A program made the position numbers and the translations under genes. This document shows, piece by piece, positions 35,690 through 48,209 of a DNA stretch of 64,000 nt (position 1 is its first letter; each line of letters begins with the position of its first letter). Below the pieces are notes generated by a model that saw only the letters and a list, made by a program, of their open reading frames with translations, ran no database searches and was not told the origin of the DNA. Source of the stretch: Proteromonas lacertae (lineage: Eukaryota > Sar > Bigyra > Opalinata > Proteromonadidae); the NCBI GenBank assembly GCA_002245135.1, contig NGBS01000304.1:1-64000 (forward strand), read 5' to 3'.

Positions 35690-38600
35690 AAGCATCATTA
35701 TTTTATAAACATAAAGTAGATGTAATTGATTTTGGTGATAAATTTATTAACAGATAAGCTGAAAGCGCATTTTAATAGAAAATCGAGGTTTAAGAAGTCA
35801 AAGATTAACTAGGCCCAATTATAGAGTAGAAAAAATAATATATCAAATATACAGCAGAATAGTGCTGATTTAGACTTTAGGAGAAAAAATGTATTAATTA
35901 GAAGAAAAAAAGCTCAAGCTCAAGATTTAGATATTGGTTGAAGTATCACTTACCAATGAAGGATCAATTAAACCAAATGTAATATTTACTCCACCAGAAG
36001 GTGAATTAGATATAGAAGAAAGTGTAACAATCGAAGTATCTTATACAAGTTCAACTCTTGGTGAATTTAGTGATCATTTTGAATTTGCATTAAAAGGAGC
36101 AACTAATAATGTGGTATTAACAGTAAAAGGACATGTAGTTGGTCCAACATTCTTCTTTAATAAGAATAAACTAGATTTTGGTATTGTAAGTTATGTGTTT
36201 TTAACTCAACTGATTTGATATTAAGAAATACTTCCTCTGTTCCATTTATATTCAATTTACGAGTTCCTCAAGATGGTAATTACTTAAACAAAGAATTCGA
36301 AATAATTCAAGCAGTAGCAACAGTATTACCAGAAGGAGAAGAGAAAATCAAAATCAATTTCATATCTCAAACAATAAAAGTATATGATTATTGTTTAGCA
36401 ATTGATATTGAAAGTGTAGGTGATGCTTTATTAACAATTCCAATAAGTGCTGAATGTCGAGTAGCTGAAGTAGAATTATTAGAAGAATCATTGAAATATG
36501 GAGATTGTTATTTAAGATATACTTATTATCGAACTTTAACATTAAAGAATAAATCCAATTTATATGCTCAATTTGAAAACAGAACAAGATGAAAGAAGTA
36601 AATCGATTGGTAGTTATTTCCCTGATCCAGTTAAAGGTGTAATTTGTCCAATGGCAACTCAAATGATTAAAGTTTAATTAAATCCTGAGAAATTAGGTGA
36701 TATGAGAATTCCATTATATATTCAAATAATTGGCAGTCAATATCCTCCATTGGTATTAGTATTAGAAGCAAATGGACTTGGACCAGTGATAAAGTCAAAT
36801 TTAAATCATATAAAATTTGGTGATATAACTTGTTTAGATACTCATACAAAAGAATTTACAATAACTAATCCAACTTCAATTCCAGCTTTTTATAAATTAG
36901 ATTTTGAACGAGGATTTTATTTTAATACTGATATAGTTGATGGTATATTACAAAGTAAAGAATCTCAAAAGATAGTAGTTAGTTGCATGTTGGAAGATGT
37001 ATTAGCTTATAAGGATACAATATACATAGCAGCAACTGAAGGAGATAGTGAAATTCTTCCAATTACAGCTAAATGTATAATAACAACAATATTTTGAGAA
37101 GATCCAGTAGATGTAATTGATTTTGGTGATCAATTCACAAACAGAACAATCGAAAGAGTATTTTTATTAGAAAACCGAGGTTTAAGAAGTCAAAGATTAA
37201 CTTGGATAAATCAAACTGCAGCAGAAAAAGAAAAAGCGTTTAAAGCCAATAAATCAAAGATAGAAAGTGAAATGAATTCAAACCTTATGAAGCTATATTT
37301 ACAATAACTCCCAATGCAATCGAATTAAAACCCAATACTGCTTGAAATTTTGTAACATATGGAAGTTGTGAAAAACCCTGTGAAGTGATGAAAATCTTTT
37401 CTTGTTTGAGGAAATTTGATGGAGAATTAAGAAATAATGAAGCAAAAGAAACCGAAGTAAAAGTGAACTTTATGAATCCATTAATTCAATGTTCTGAAGA
37501 GAAAATCGAAGTTCAAAGTAAGACAGTTGTATTTAAGAATATATCAACATTGAGTTTAGATGCGATAATAAGTATAGCAGCTCCATTATTATTGAGTATG
37601 AATGAATTCCATTTAGAACCAAATGAATCAATGAATGTGACAGTGGAATTTGATCCAAATTATAAAGATGATAAAATCTCATGTATAATAAATGGAATAT
37701 TGAATATAAGATATGAAGATCATCCTCAGAAAAATTCAATTCCATGTGTAGCTGATGTTGCCTTTCCCAATTTATGGTTATCTCAAAATGATTTTGATTT
37801 TGAACTGAAAATCGTCGAACAATTCCTTGTCCTTATCATTGGAAATTAGAAATAGATGAAACTGAAAATCAAGCATCTCCAATCAATTAAGTATTTGAAA
37901 TAACTCCAATTCAAGGTATTTTACAACTAGGTGAATGTGAAGAAATGGAATTGAGATATTCTGGAATACCACATGTATTATCAAGAGCATTGGGTAAATG
38001 TTATGTAGATGAAGGACTAGTTTATAATATCAAAATGAAAGGTGAAAGTTCAGTCGTATCTTATAGATTGGATAAACAAAATATTGATTTTGGTAGAATT
38101 CCTTATATGAAAGTAGAAGAAAGAGATTTTCATATATTTAATACAGGTTCAGTAGATTTTCCATTTAAAATCTCAACTGATAATGTATCTCGACCTGGTT
38201 TAGTTGATGTTTCACCATGTAATGGATTAATTCCATCTCATGATCAACAAAGAATCTCTGTTAAAATGAGAGTAGGAATTCCAGATTCAGTAATAGAGAA
38301 ATTAGTAATAGAAATAGCTCATTATGTTCCAATAGATTTTCCACTTTATATAACAGGTATTTATGCAAATATCAAAGTGAATGATGCTGAATACCAGATA
38401 ATTGGGAACATTACTTGGAAGAAGCTGATAGATTGATTGAATTATCCAATACAGAACATCCATTATCATTCCTAGCTTTACCATCACCAATCAAACAACA
38501 ACCATCTTTACCTGAAGTAGTAGAATCTTCAATAGATGAAAGTAATAATAACACTATTATAAATACTGAAGGAGAAGAAGCAAGACAACAACAGCCAGAA

Positions 38601-40410
38601 CAACCGGTTGAAGCTGAAAAGCCAATAATTGTAGATGGAGTTCCAGTTAATTCATCAACACATGGTTAAAAGAATTACCACCAGAACCAAAAATAGAAGG
38701 AGAATTAGCACCACATAGTGAAGAACCAACAATAGCAAATACAAATGCAGAAGAAGAAAAATCTAAAGAAAAAGAAAAAGATGAAAACAAAAAACAGTAT
38801 TCTGCAAGAGTAAATAGTCAAAAATCAGTTTCTGTCAGAAGTAAGAATTCACAACAGAATGATAATAAAATACCATCTCCACCTAAAATGATGACAAATA
38901 CGTACAAATTACCTTCAGGAAAGAATACAACAGGATTACAAATCGCAGTTGATAGAGAATTTGAAGCATTAAGATTATATTATATTGATTTATTATTAGA
39001 TGAAATAAACAATCAAAATCCTGCTGATTTATGTTTAGCTCGTAAAGAGAAAAAATTAAATGGAACATCAATAAATGGTTCAAAAAGTGAAGGAGTAGCT
39101 GATAAAACCACAACAACACCTGAAACTGGTTTAACAAATATCAGTAATAAAACAGGCAAAACAACAAAAATGGCGAATAAGAAAATATCTAATTTACATT
39201 TAGGTTGTAGTAGATTTTGGTAATGTAGTTCGAATTGATTGCAAGACGAAGACATTTACAATAACGAATATAGGTAATTTACCAGTGAATTTCGGAATAG
39301 AAAGAAGAACTTTAAAAGAGAGTGGATATACATTAACTCCAGATGAAGTGAAAAGATTACCAGAAAGTTCAACAGTGACATTTACAGCTAGTTTTACAGC
39401 GAAATCTGATTTACCTTATGGAAGATATGATTTAGCAATTCCAATCAAAGTACAAGGAGTACCAACTTATTGTATAATATAAAGATTATAATGTAATTCA
39501 AACTGAAGTAAGAAATGTAGGTGATAAATTGGCAGTGGAATTACCACCACCTGAAGAACCAGAACCAGTAGTAGAAGAAAGATCAGCTTTATCTGATCCA
39601 AAGAAAGGAGGAAAAAGAAGTAAATCAATTGATAAGAAAGGAGATAAAAACTCAAAGAAAGGTAAAAAAGAAGAACCACCACCACCTCCTCCTCCACCAT
39701 TTGGAGTTGGTTTATTATGTGATATAATCAATAACAATGGTGAAAGTGATATTGATATAATGATTCAAGAAATCAAAGAAACAGTTCCATTGTTTAATAC
39801 GTATGGAGATTGGAAAGTTCCACCTCCAGTAGTATTCCAATTAGTTAAGAAGCAAATTCCAAGAAAACCCTTAATACCAACAAGTAATTATAAATTAATA
39901 GATGAAAATAATGCCACAAGATGGAAATTAGAACCTGATGAAGAATTGCAATTGAAAGTGACTTTTGAATAATTAGAAACTGGTAAATTTAACTATTGTT
40001 TCCACTTTGAGATAGTTAATAAAGATAAAACGTATGAAGTTCCAATCAGTGGTATTTGTGATTATCCAAAGATTAATCAAAATCCTAAAGATATATTTAT
40101 GAAATCAATAAAACAAAAGAATGAACAACAAATAATAAGTAAGAGATATATAAAGAACAAAGGATATTATGAATTTGGTCAATTATTAATAGGCAAAAAC
40201 ATAAATATGAGAGAAATCAATCCATCTTTAAAAGCTAGTAATTGTGAAACAATTCAATTCAGTAATAATGGAATGTTTTCTACAACAGTTGATTTGTCAA
40301 TGAAAAATGATGATGGAATATTCACAATAGAACCAACCCAAATCGATATTGAAGCAGGTGAAACTCATACAGTAGATACTTGGGCATTTCCAGTAGAAAA
40401 TATTCAATAA
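35690..40410 (+). pseudogene. HYDIN-like (ASH/MSP-domain) ciliary protein gene copy, decayed
   Basis: Nearly continuous coding similarity over 4.7 kb, broken into more than ten frames by indels and stops. Repeated ASH-type beta modules are recognisable by V(I/D)DFGD, LDFGI, IKFGDI and IDFGRI entries and by ENRGLRSQRLTW, typical of HYDIN, the central-pair protein of motile cilia. A proline run (39675-39700) and Lys-rich segments lie near the end. 35690-35830 is a degraded duplicate of 37095-37230. No GTAT...TAG intron is evident, in contrast to most genes here, so a retrocopy is possible; however, the 3.2-kb Tudor-repeat exon at 46521-49688 shows that long exons also exist. It lies inside the 103-bp inverted-repeat interval. 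Confidence 0.7.
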
Positions 40411-41404
40411 ACAAAAGTTGAATGAAAAGATAGAAGAATTATTAAATACTAAGATGTTATTCAAACTACCCATTACTCCATATCCCATATTTATTCTTTC
40501 TTCTTCTAGAAATATTATTACCAAATTGATGAAAAATACATTTTCAATAATCAGAATTTATCTAAATTAAAAGAATTATTACATTGGTATAATTTAAAAT
40601 AGTCAAAAGAAAAGAAAAAAGAAGATATATTTTTATATATATTGTTACGCTTACGTCTTAAATAATGAATCATTATTTTTTGGGGGGGTAAGAGTATTAT
40701 AAAATAACACAGTAAAATATCTATAAAAGCTATTCTACTACTATAATTTCTATAAATATATATAATTCTATCTATTCCTATTATATGAAATATGAGAAAT
40801 CAAAAGTGTCTCCTAGACAAACGGCGTGAGAAGATTTAGAAATACGCCGTTTGTCTAGGAGACATTTTTCACTTCTCAATTTTCTTCTGTGACTTATGTG
40901 TATCATTTCATAATCATTGATACTATTATATAATACAAAAAACAACACATAAATTATAATTTTGTAAATTATACAAAAGAAGCTAAGTGTTAAAAATATA
41001 TTGTAATTGACTATGCTTTGAAATGAATGATATTTATAGAAGGCATTGAAATATGAAATACATTAATTTGTTGTAGCTTTGAGATTCATGTCGATTAAAG
41101 ATTGTATTTCTGTTTATATTGTAGATATTAACTTTGTAACTAAAATTATAGATTTTGATGAAAAACATGTGCATATAAAACAAGTGTTTATATCAAAACA
41201 TTGATTTTCGTACAAATAAGGGGGTAAGAAAATTCAAGTTTTTAGTTACGTTTTTTTATTTATATCAACAACAGAAGTGAGTTGTAAGATAATATTTTAT
41301 GTTATTCATGTACTTAATATGTATTAATAGATTATGTAAAAAAATTTGTTACATAGACTAATTAAGTCATATCGTGACATGTCTATCATATACAAATGTT
41401 AAAA
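40411..41404. other. Non-coding tail of the 10.85-kb interval
   Basis: AT-rich DNA with a run of seven G at about 40681-40687 and a second GGGGG at about 41220, both followed by TAAGA. The small palindrome at 40802-40869 lies here. No gene is supported. Confidence 0.4.
40802..40869. repeat. 68-bp palindrome built from the transposon subterminal motif
   Basis: Arms of 25 bp (AAAAGTGTCTCCTAGACAAA plus CGGCG and the inverse, one mismatch) around an 18-bp spacer. The arm resembles the AAAGTGTCTGGTAGACAAACGG of the TGTTGTGCG elements, with CC in place of GG, so it is a relic, a minimal family member or a transposase-binding module. Confidence 0.7.
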
Positions 41405-41507
41405 TAAAAGTAACAATTTTTCATTAAAAGAAGTGTAATTGTGTATTTAGTTTGTTTTGAAAGTGTCTGGTAGACAAACGGCCAACTCTGACAAACGGCG
41501 CACAACA
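41405..41507 (-). repeat. Right 103-bp terminal inverted repeat
   Basis: Exact inverse of 30658-30760, ending CGGCGCACAACA. Confidence 0.9.
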
Positions 41508-42448
41508 GGGAATATTTTATAACACTAATATATAAATATTATTTATAAAATACAAATTCATTTAATTCCATTTGAAATAAACAATATTGTTAAATTTACG
41601 AAGTATATAGTTATACCAAAGTTATTACCTAAGTTGTTTATACAATCACAATTAAACCCACCTGTCGCGCGCGATAAAGAAATTTGCGCGATAAAGGATT
41701 TATAAACTTTCCTTTGAAACTAATACTATATTTATAATATATACTACGTATACTTTACATATCATATGTTATATATATGATTTATGTTAAATGAGGCGAT
41801 ATCAGACAATAGAGTAGCATATATCATATTATAACATATATCAAAACTACTTATATTAACTATGTATATTATGAAATATTATTATATAAATCAATTTTGA
41901 TGTTGAGAAAATTTAAAAAATAAGATCAAATTCCTTTATTTTTTACACCCATATTTTTGTTTAAAAATTAAAATTTCTTTTTATTAAGAAATATTTTAGT
42001 ACTTCTAAATATATGTGTAGATTAATATTGCTGTAACATACTTATTAGGTACATAAAAAAGAAGAGTAATAAATAGTTGTAAGTATCATTTTTACAATTC
42101 TGTAATAATATCATTAGAATAGTTCATTTATCAATTTTCTATTGTAATAATATCTTGTTATTCTTATTTTCCTATTCAAAGTGTTTAATCAAATAATAGA
42201 GGAAGTAAAAAGAAAATTTCAAATTTGCTATTTTCTTATTTATTAATTATTTTCTCTATTATTTATATTACAAATAAACTTTTGTTTATGATTATGAATG
42301 TTTATAAAGTCGTTAATTATTGTTAATTATTGTAATTTAATATATTAATTAGATATTATATTTTATTATTTCATTTTTAAACTGTAATAACAATATTGTA
42401 AAACAAAAGTGATTATGAATGAGGTAATTATTATATCGTTACTGAGAT

Positions 42449-43699
42449 TTAAAAACGATGTAAGGTATTCTTTTGGTAATTCTTGTAAAACTTAGCTTTT
42501 TCTTCCACAGTCAGTTTACTCATAGCAGAGAATAAATCTTCTATAAAATAATTAATATTAAAACTCTCTATATTCTGTATTTCATCTATCCTTATGTTTT
42601 TCATTCTACATCCCAAATAAAAGAGGGTGTAATACCCACAATTTACTTTATCACGATTACTTTGTTTCACATTAGTTTCCATAATTTGGTAACTTAATTC
42701 CACGTTACTCTCAAAAAATCTGTATATTCTATAGATAATATTATCTCTTTATTTTACTTAATAAACATAACTGTTCATCACTTTTATATATATTACTTGG
42801 ATCTATTACATTATCATTACACTGATTAATGAAGTGTATATAAAACACTAGATCTTCCGATTTTAATCTCTCTTTTAATAATAGATGATTAACTATAATA
42901 TTAAATTGTCTTAAGAAACAGTTCTTTTGTTTACCTTTTAGTGATATTGTATTATAATTGTATGGATTTATAATTAATCTGACAAAATTTAATGTATTTT
43001 CTTCAGTGCGTGAATAGAATAGAGAATCATCATCATCATCATCATGTATATTGACGTAAAAACAGGACAACTTCAGTCTGTACGATTTATATTCTAATAG
43101 TTTAGAGATATATTCTCTTAGCAAATCGCTCATTAGAATAACATCTAACTCCAATACTTCAATATTGTTGTAATCAGAATTCATAATCATAAATGTCACA
43201 GTAGCAGCAATATCTGTGGCTTCTGGAAAATTGTTCCTAACATTTATTATATTTATTTCATATTTACTTAGATTTGATATATATGAGGATATATATTTAA
43301 GATCTGTATTATAGTCATATGTATTAATTGAATCATATATTTTAATCATCCCTTTATCCTTTTCTATCATAATTAAATAGCATCGATGTGATTTAATTAA
43401 TATGCTCATACTTTTATTATTATTTAATAACATATTGTTACTTAATAGATTAATGTCATTAAAATCATTTAATTGAAGTATATACCATATCTGATAGATA
43501 TTTAACTCCTTTTTTCCTATTTTATCTCTTACTTTTATCACATTTTCTAATTGTTCTTCAGTTAAAGTATCTTTACCATCATATTCAGAGGTAATTTTTC
43601 CAAATATGCTATAAACTGCATTTTTAGAAGGATGTCTAATGATTTCTGATAGAATTTTTTGGTATGTATCAGTTTTTCTTTTCTTTTTCTGAGGATTGA
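42449..43699 (-). CDS. Ulp1/C48-like cysteine protease region of the transposon
   Basis: The upstream frame (43699-42741) has a Ulp1-like core: YQIWYILQLNDFND, then SHRCYLIMIEKDKG with the His and IKIYDSIN with the Asp. At the expected Cys position, however, it reads NFPEATDIAATVTF, lacking Cys. After a probable junction at about 42700-42740, a second frame (42703-42449) holds QSNRDKVNCGYYTLFY, a good Q...NCG catalytic-Cys segment. Either the active site is split between exons with an internal duplication, or two diverged protease halves are present. Ulp1-type proteases occur in several eukaryotic DNA transposons. Frame shifts near 43710 suggest the element is no longer fully functional. Confidence 0.5.
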
Positions 43700-43845
43700 C
43701 CTATTTAATAAAATAATAATAATAATACTAATTGAATATCCATTTTTCTTTTAGTTTTTCTTGAAGATCAGTTGATATAGGAATGACTTCCACTGCCGAT
43801 GAATTAGTCAATCTTATTTCGTTATCTTTGTTACTATGTTAATTA

Positions 43846-45105
43846 TTAATATACATATCTATACACTGCATATAATGAGTCATTATTTTTGTTCTTTTTG
43901 ATTATTCTGAACTCATTTTTATCTTTATGATTTTTTATTTTCTTAGTAAAAACAATTGCATTGCCATGCTGGGGGTTTGATACTTTTTCATTCAACTTTT
44001 TAATCGAATTCATTACCATCTTACTATTTTTTTTCTCTATTCTAATATTAACAGATTGTTTGATATTATCTATTACTGACTTATTCCTATTAATATCTTT
44101 GTTTATTTTTTCATCATTTATTTCTTCATTGTCAATGTTATAACCATAATCTACATTATTATTGCTTATATTGTAAAATAATTTTGGGTTTTCTTTTTGT
44201 AGTTCTTCTACATCCATAAAAAAAAGACTTCTTGGCTTGCAATGTGTTGTTGAAGAAATCGAAGTATTCATATCTTCAATTATATTTTCTATAAATTCTG
44301 TCCATTCATGACCCTCATTTTCAGATAAGTAACCATCTACTAAGCGTTCTATAACTTGATTATAACGTTCAACCTTACCATTCGTTTGAGGATGGTAAGG
44401 CGAGCTTGTTATCTTTTTGGTATGATAATCTGCCATTAATTCATTCAATATACTGTTGACAAACTCAGGTCCGTTATCAGATTGAATAATTGATGGGGCA
44501 CCGAAAATTCGTATATAACTTTTAATATTTTCTGCTGTTTCTTTGGCACTTTTTGTCTTTTGACAATAAATCATAATAAAACTACTATAATGATCAATAA
44601 TAGATAAAAGAAATTTTTCATTTGAATGATATTTGCTCATATTTATTAAATCAATCAGTATCCTTTCTCTTGGTGCATGAGATATGATTGGTTGCATTGG
44701 ATTACTAAGACTAATCTTCTTAATTTTGTGACAAACAGCACATGCATTTAAATAGATCCTAATCATGTCTCTTGTTATACCAAAATATTTTGCATCACAA
44801 TTTATATATTGCATCATGAAACGCTCTCTTCTATGCCCATGAGATCTATGAATATTATCCAATATATCAAAACTTTCTTCCAATTTCACTACCAACTTAT
44901 CTTCGAAGTAGAGTCTATTATTCTCGACTTTATACTTTTTAAGTTTGTAATAATTAATGTTATTCAAATATTAGTCATACTTTTTTTGATCAAATGTCCA
45001 TGTGTTTGTACCACTTAAGCATAATTTATCTATTTCTTCGTAATAGTGTTTGACATGATCAGCTCTAAGCAATGTATCAAGATCTTCATCAGATGACCTA
45101 ATTAT
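43846..45105 (-). CDS. Retroviral-type DDE integrase (transposase)
   Basis: Contains an HHCC zinc-binding region (HRSHGHRRERFM ... CAVCHK) and an rve core with Asp in RILIDLINM, Asp in QSDNGPEF and Glu in NGKVERYN; exactly 35 residues separate the last two, the D,D35E signature. The YHPQTNGKVERYNQ block is typical of Gypsy/Ginger integrases. A basic C-terminal tail ends at 43846. The N-terminal coding segment (SDEDLDTLLRADHVKHYYEE, TNTWTFDQKKYD) is in the same frame but separated by one TAA at 44971-44973 that looks like a CAA-to-TAA change. The copy is therefore probably inactive unless translation starts downstream. Confidence 0.85.
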
Positions 45106-45476
45106 AAATATAGAATAATAAGTAAATAAAAGATATATAGGCTAATAAAGATTAGAACAATTTTGTAGATTTCAATCACATTTTCTTGCATAACCTAAAT
45201 AATGAGTAAATTGTTATTTTACCAATAAAATTACTCAAAATGTCTGATAATATTCAATCTTCCCATGGTTTTGTTTCTGGATCTCTCATGTTCATATAAT
45301 AACATAAATCTAGGAATGATAATTGCAACTATCAGTTTGATGGATTATATGGTGTAGTTTTCTTCATTTAACGTGAATAGACTAACGCCTTAAACAGCAT
45401 AGCCCCACTAGAGTAATAACAGAATATATTTCCATATTTGATGTAAATTCCTTTCAGTTATACAAATATATCAAAT

Positions 45477-45508
<32 letters not shown>

Positions 45509-45982
45509 GACTTACATTTTATAAGATATAAATTTGAAAAGTTTGATATGTGCTTGACATCAAATTTAATATTTTTCTTTAATGCTTAATTACATAATAG
45601 ACTAAAATATATTATATCTCTATATTATAGTATATTCAATTTTTCTATATTTTTTCCCTGGTAATATACGCTCATTGCGCTTAGATTTCAAGATACTTGA
45701 TATTTACGCTTGATATAAGACCTAAACACAAAACAATCACATCTACAATTTAATAATATTCTTATATTACAATAATCTAAACATATAAGTCAATTTTACT
45801 ATTTAATAATAGTGTTTTCTTTTCATATTATGACAGTTTTTATATGTCAAAAAAAGTAGTTTATATAGCAAACTAACAATATATATACTTAAAACATAGG
45901 ACATATATTACAATTATAATGCAACTTTTTCATAAAAGTTTATAACTCCTTTATCGCGCAGATTTCTTTATCGCGCGCGACA

Positions 45983-46520
45983 CCACCACCAACAGCAGTA
46001 AAAAATAAACTAAAAGAGTATATTAAAGTAAAACTACATGCAATATCAAATTATACATATTAAACCTGTCATCATCAATAGTCAAACTTTTGTCGTAGAT
46101 ATAATTACAATAATTATCTAGAAAGTATCTGCCTATACTTTATTATTTTTATTTAAAGAGCAAATTGAAAAGTGAATTGAAAGGAAGAAATTGTTAACAC
46201 TATTGACCAATGTAAACTAATCTATATAGCAATGTTCTGTTCTGGAAAATTTCTTGATAAATTAAAGGTAATTTATTATAACATACTTTCTCATCTATTT
46301 TATTAAATATTTTTAAAAACTCATTATGAATGCAATCAAAGGTTCAATCCTATCATACAAAATTTCTATGCAATTTTAATTACTATTCATAATCATTACT
46401 AATTAGTTTAAAATATTACTACTTTTTAGATTAAAATCTTCGAGATATAATCTATGAAGATATATTAATGACTGTTTTAAATAACACACAATAATAATAA
46501 TAATAAATTATTATATATTC
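45983..46520. other. Intergenic right of the integrase element
   Basis: About 540 bp of AT-rich DNA after the target duplication, up to the stop of the Hsp110-like gene. No feature is recognised. Confidence 0.4.
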
Positions 46521-48163
46521 TTAAACCATTTCAATCTGTATATTATCTATTAAAACAGGAAAAGACATCACTTTCTTTCCTTCAATTGAATCTCCTGATT
46601 CAATTGAAGAAGGAACTTTATGATCAGATTCAATTTCAGATTCACTACATTCTTTATATTCATCATCAAATATTGGAGATTTTCTTGGCAGAAATGAAGA
46701 ATAATGAACAGGCATTGGAGATCTATTTGAAACATTCATAAAATACTCAGAAGAGTTTCTAAAAGTAGTAGAAGAATCTGATTGAGTAGTATAATATGAT
46801 ATTTGTTCGGTAATACTATTATCTGTGAAATTATCACTGTTGATATCTACAGATATTAATCTTATTCTTTCTAATTTTACATTCTCTTCATAATCATTAT
46901 CATTATAATAAATGTTATATGTAAAATCACTATTCACTTTATTAATTATTCCATCATAATATCTGTTCTTATTGTGATAATTAACAAATACATGTTTTCC
47001 TATACTTAACTTTAAATTATTATCATTTATAATTTCGATTCTTCTCTTATTAATATCCTGTTTATATATTTCTATATCTTTAAAATAAATATCATAATTT
47101 CCATTTGATTTTATTTTGTTGATAATTCCTAGATTGTTAGGATATTCATAATATTTAACTTCATCACCAATCTTAAATATGTAATTTGAGAAATCTTTGT
47201 ATTTTCTAATAAACTCAATTTCACTATTTGTTATTAACTTACCATCTTCATTTACTATTGTGTATTTATTATTGTTGTTTTCATTATCATTGTTTATCAC
47301 TCCAACTCTCCATTTAGTATGTTTTAATCTTTTATAAATCACTTTTTCATTCTTTACAAAATCATTAGAATAATTATTCGATTTATTATTTTTATTTTGC
47401 TTAAATTTAATATCTCCAAATTCAATGTTTTCTTTATAATCTCCATCATCGAATAAAATATTAACTGTTCCATTATCATTTATTCTGTTGATTATTCCGT
47501 TATAATAATGTTCTTTTCCATATCTAGCTTTTACTTTATCTCCTACTTCATATATTGGTAAATTTAATCCTTTTTTTGAACTGTTATAATGGTAATTACA
47601 ATAAGTAATATTTGAGCTTTTAATATTCTCATATTTTTTATTATTCTCATCAAATAAATTATAATTATTGTTATTATTATAGTTTGATATTATACCAATC
47701 TTATATTTATCATTATTAACTTTAAATAATACAATATCTCCTTTATGATATTTCTGATTTGTTTTATCTTTATAAAACCTAATATATTCAGATTCACAAG
47801 TTACAATTCCATTTTCATTTTGTTTCAATAATTTTTCACCTGGTTGGATTTTATATGCGCCATTATAATAATATAATATATGACCAACATACCATTTCTT
47901 AAAGAAGTAATAAATGATCAAATCACCAGGTTTATAGAGAATAATACAATTACTATTACTCTCTAACTGATCATTTATATTATAAAAATTTGAAATAGAT
48001 AGTGAGGAGGTATTAGGATTTCCTTCTCTTCTGATTATTTTACTATAATCTTTATCATATGCATCATAACTATAATTATTATTGTCTTTTATTTTTGATT
48101 TTTCATATTGCATTGTATTATCATAAAATACAATATCTATATTCTTGTCTATTGTTTTAATTA

Positions 48164-48209
<46 letters not shown>

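Larger units (their letters stand above)
30658..41507. mobile_element. 10.85-kb interval bounded by perfect 103-bp inverted repeats
   Basis: 30658-30760 and 41405-41507 are exact reverse complements over 103 bp (TGTTGTGCGCC...). They share a version of the subterminal sequence (AAATACACAATTACAC) that elements A and B lack, so the two ends belong together. Inside lie a nested MULE-like element (30946-35419) and a decayed HYDIN-like gene. Flanks (TTATA on the left, GGGAA on the right) do not match, so either the target duplication has decayed or the ends were brought together by rearrangement. No transposase frame is seen inside. Confidence 0.65.
41663..45982. mobile_element. Integrase-type (Ginger-like) DNA transposon, 5-bp target duplication
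   Basis: 4,320 bp. Ends are inverted repeats: TGTCGCGCGCGATAAAGAAA, then TTTGCGCGATAAAGGA at the left, matched at the right with three mismatches over about 48 bp. Both flanks are CCACC (41658-41662 and 45983-45987), a perfect 5-bp duplication. It encodes a DDE integrase and a Ulp1-like protease region on the minus strand. TGT...ACA ends and a short duplication fit integrase-derived DNA transposons such as Ginger. The G+C-rich ends stand out from the AT-rich host. Confidence 0.87.

Noticed and set aside
30658-41507. Whole interval taken as an autonomous transposon.
   Set aside because: No transposase was found inside and no target duplication flanks it; it is kept as a bounded interval with uncertain origin.
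42741-43541. Adenovirus-type protease of a Polinton/Maverick.
   Set aside because: No polymerase B, packaging ATPase or capsid genes, the element is only 4.3 kb, and the duplication is 5 bp rather than 6.
45480-45510. AT dinucleotide runs considered as origin or centromere signals.
   Set aside because: Similar runs occur throughout, mostly within introns and intergenic DNA; nothing distinguishes these.
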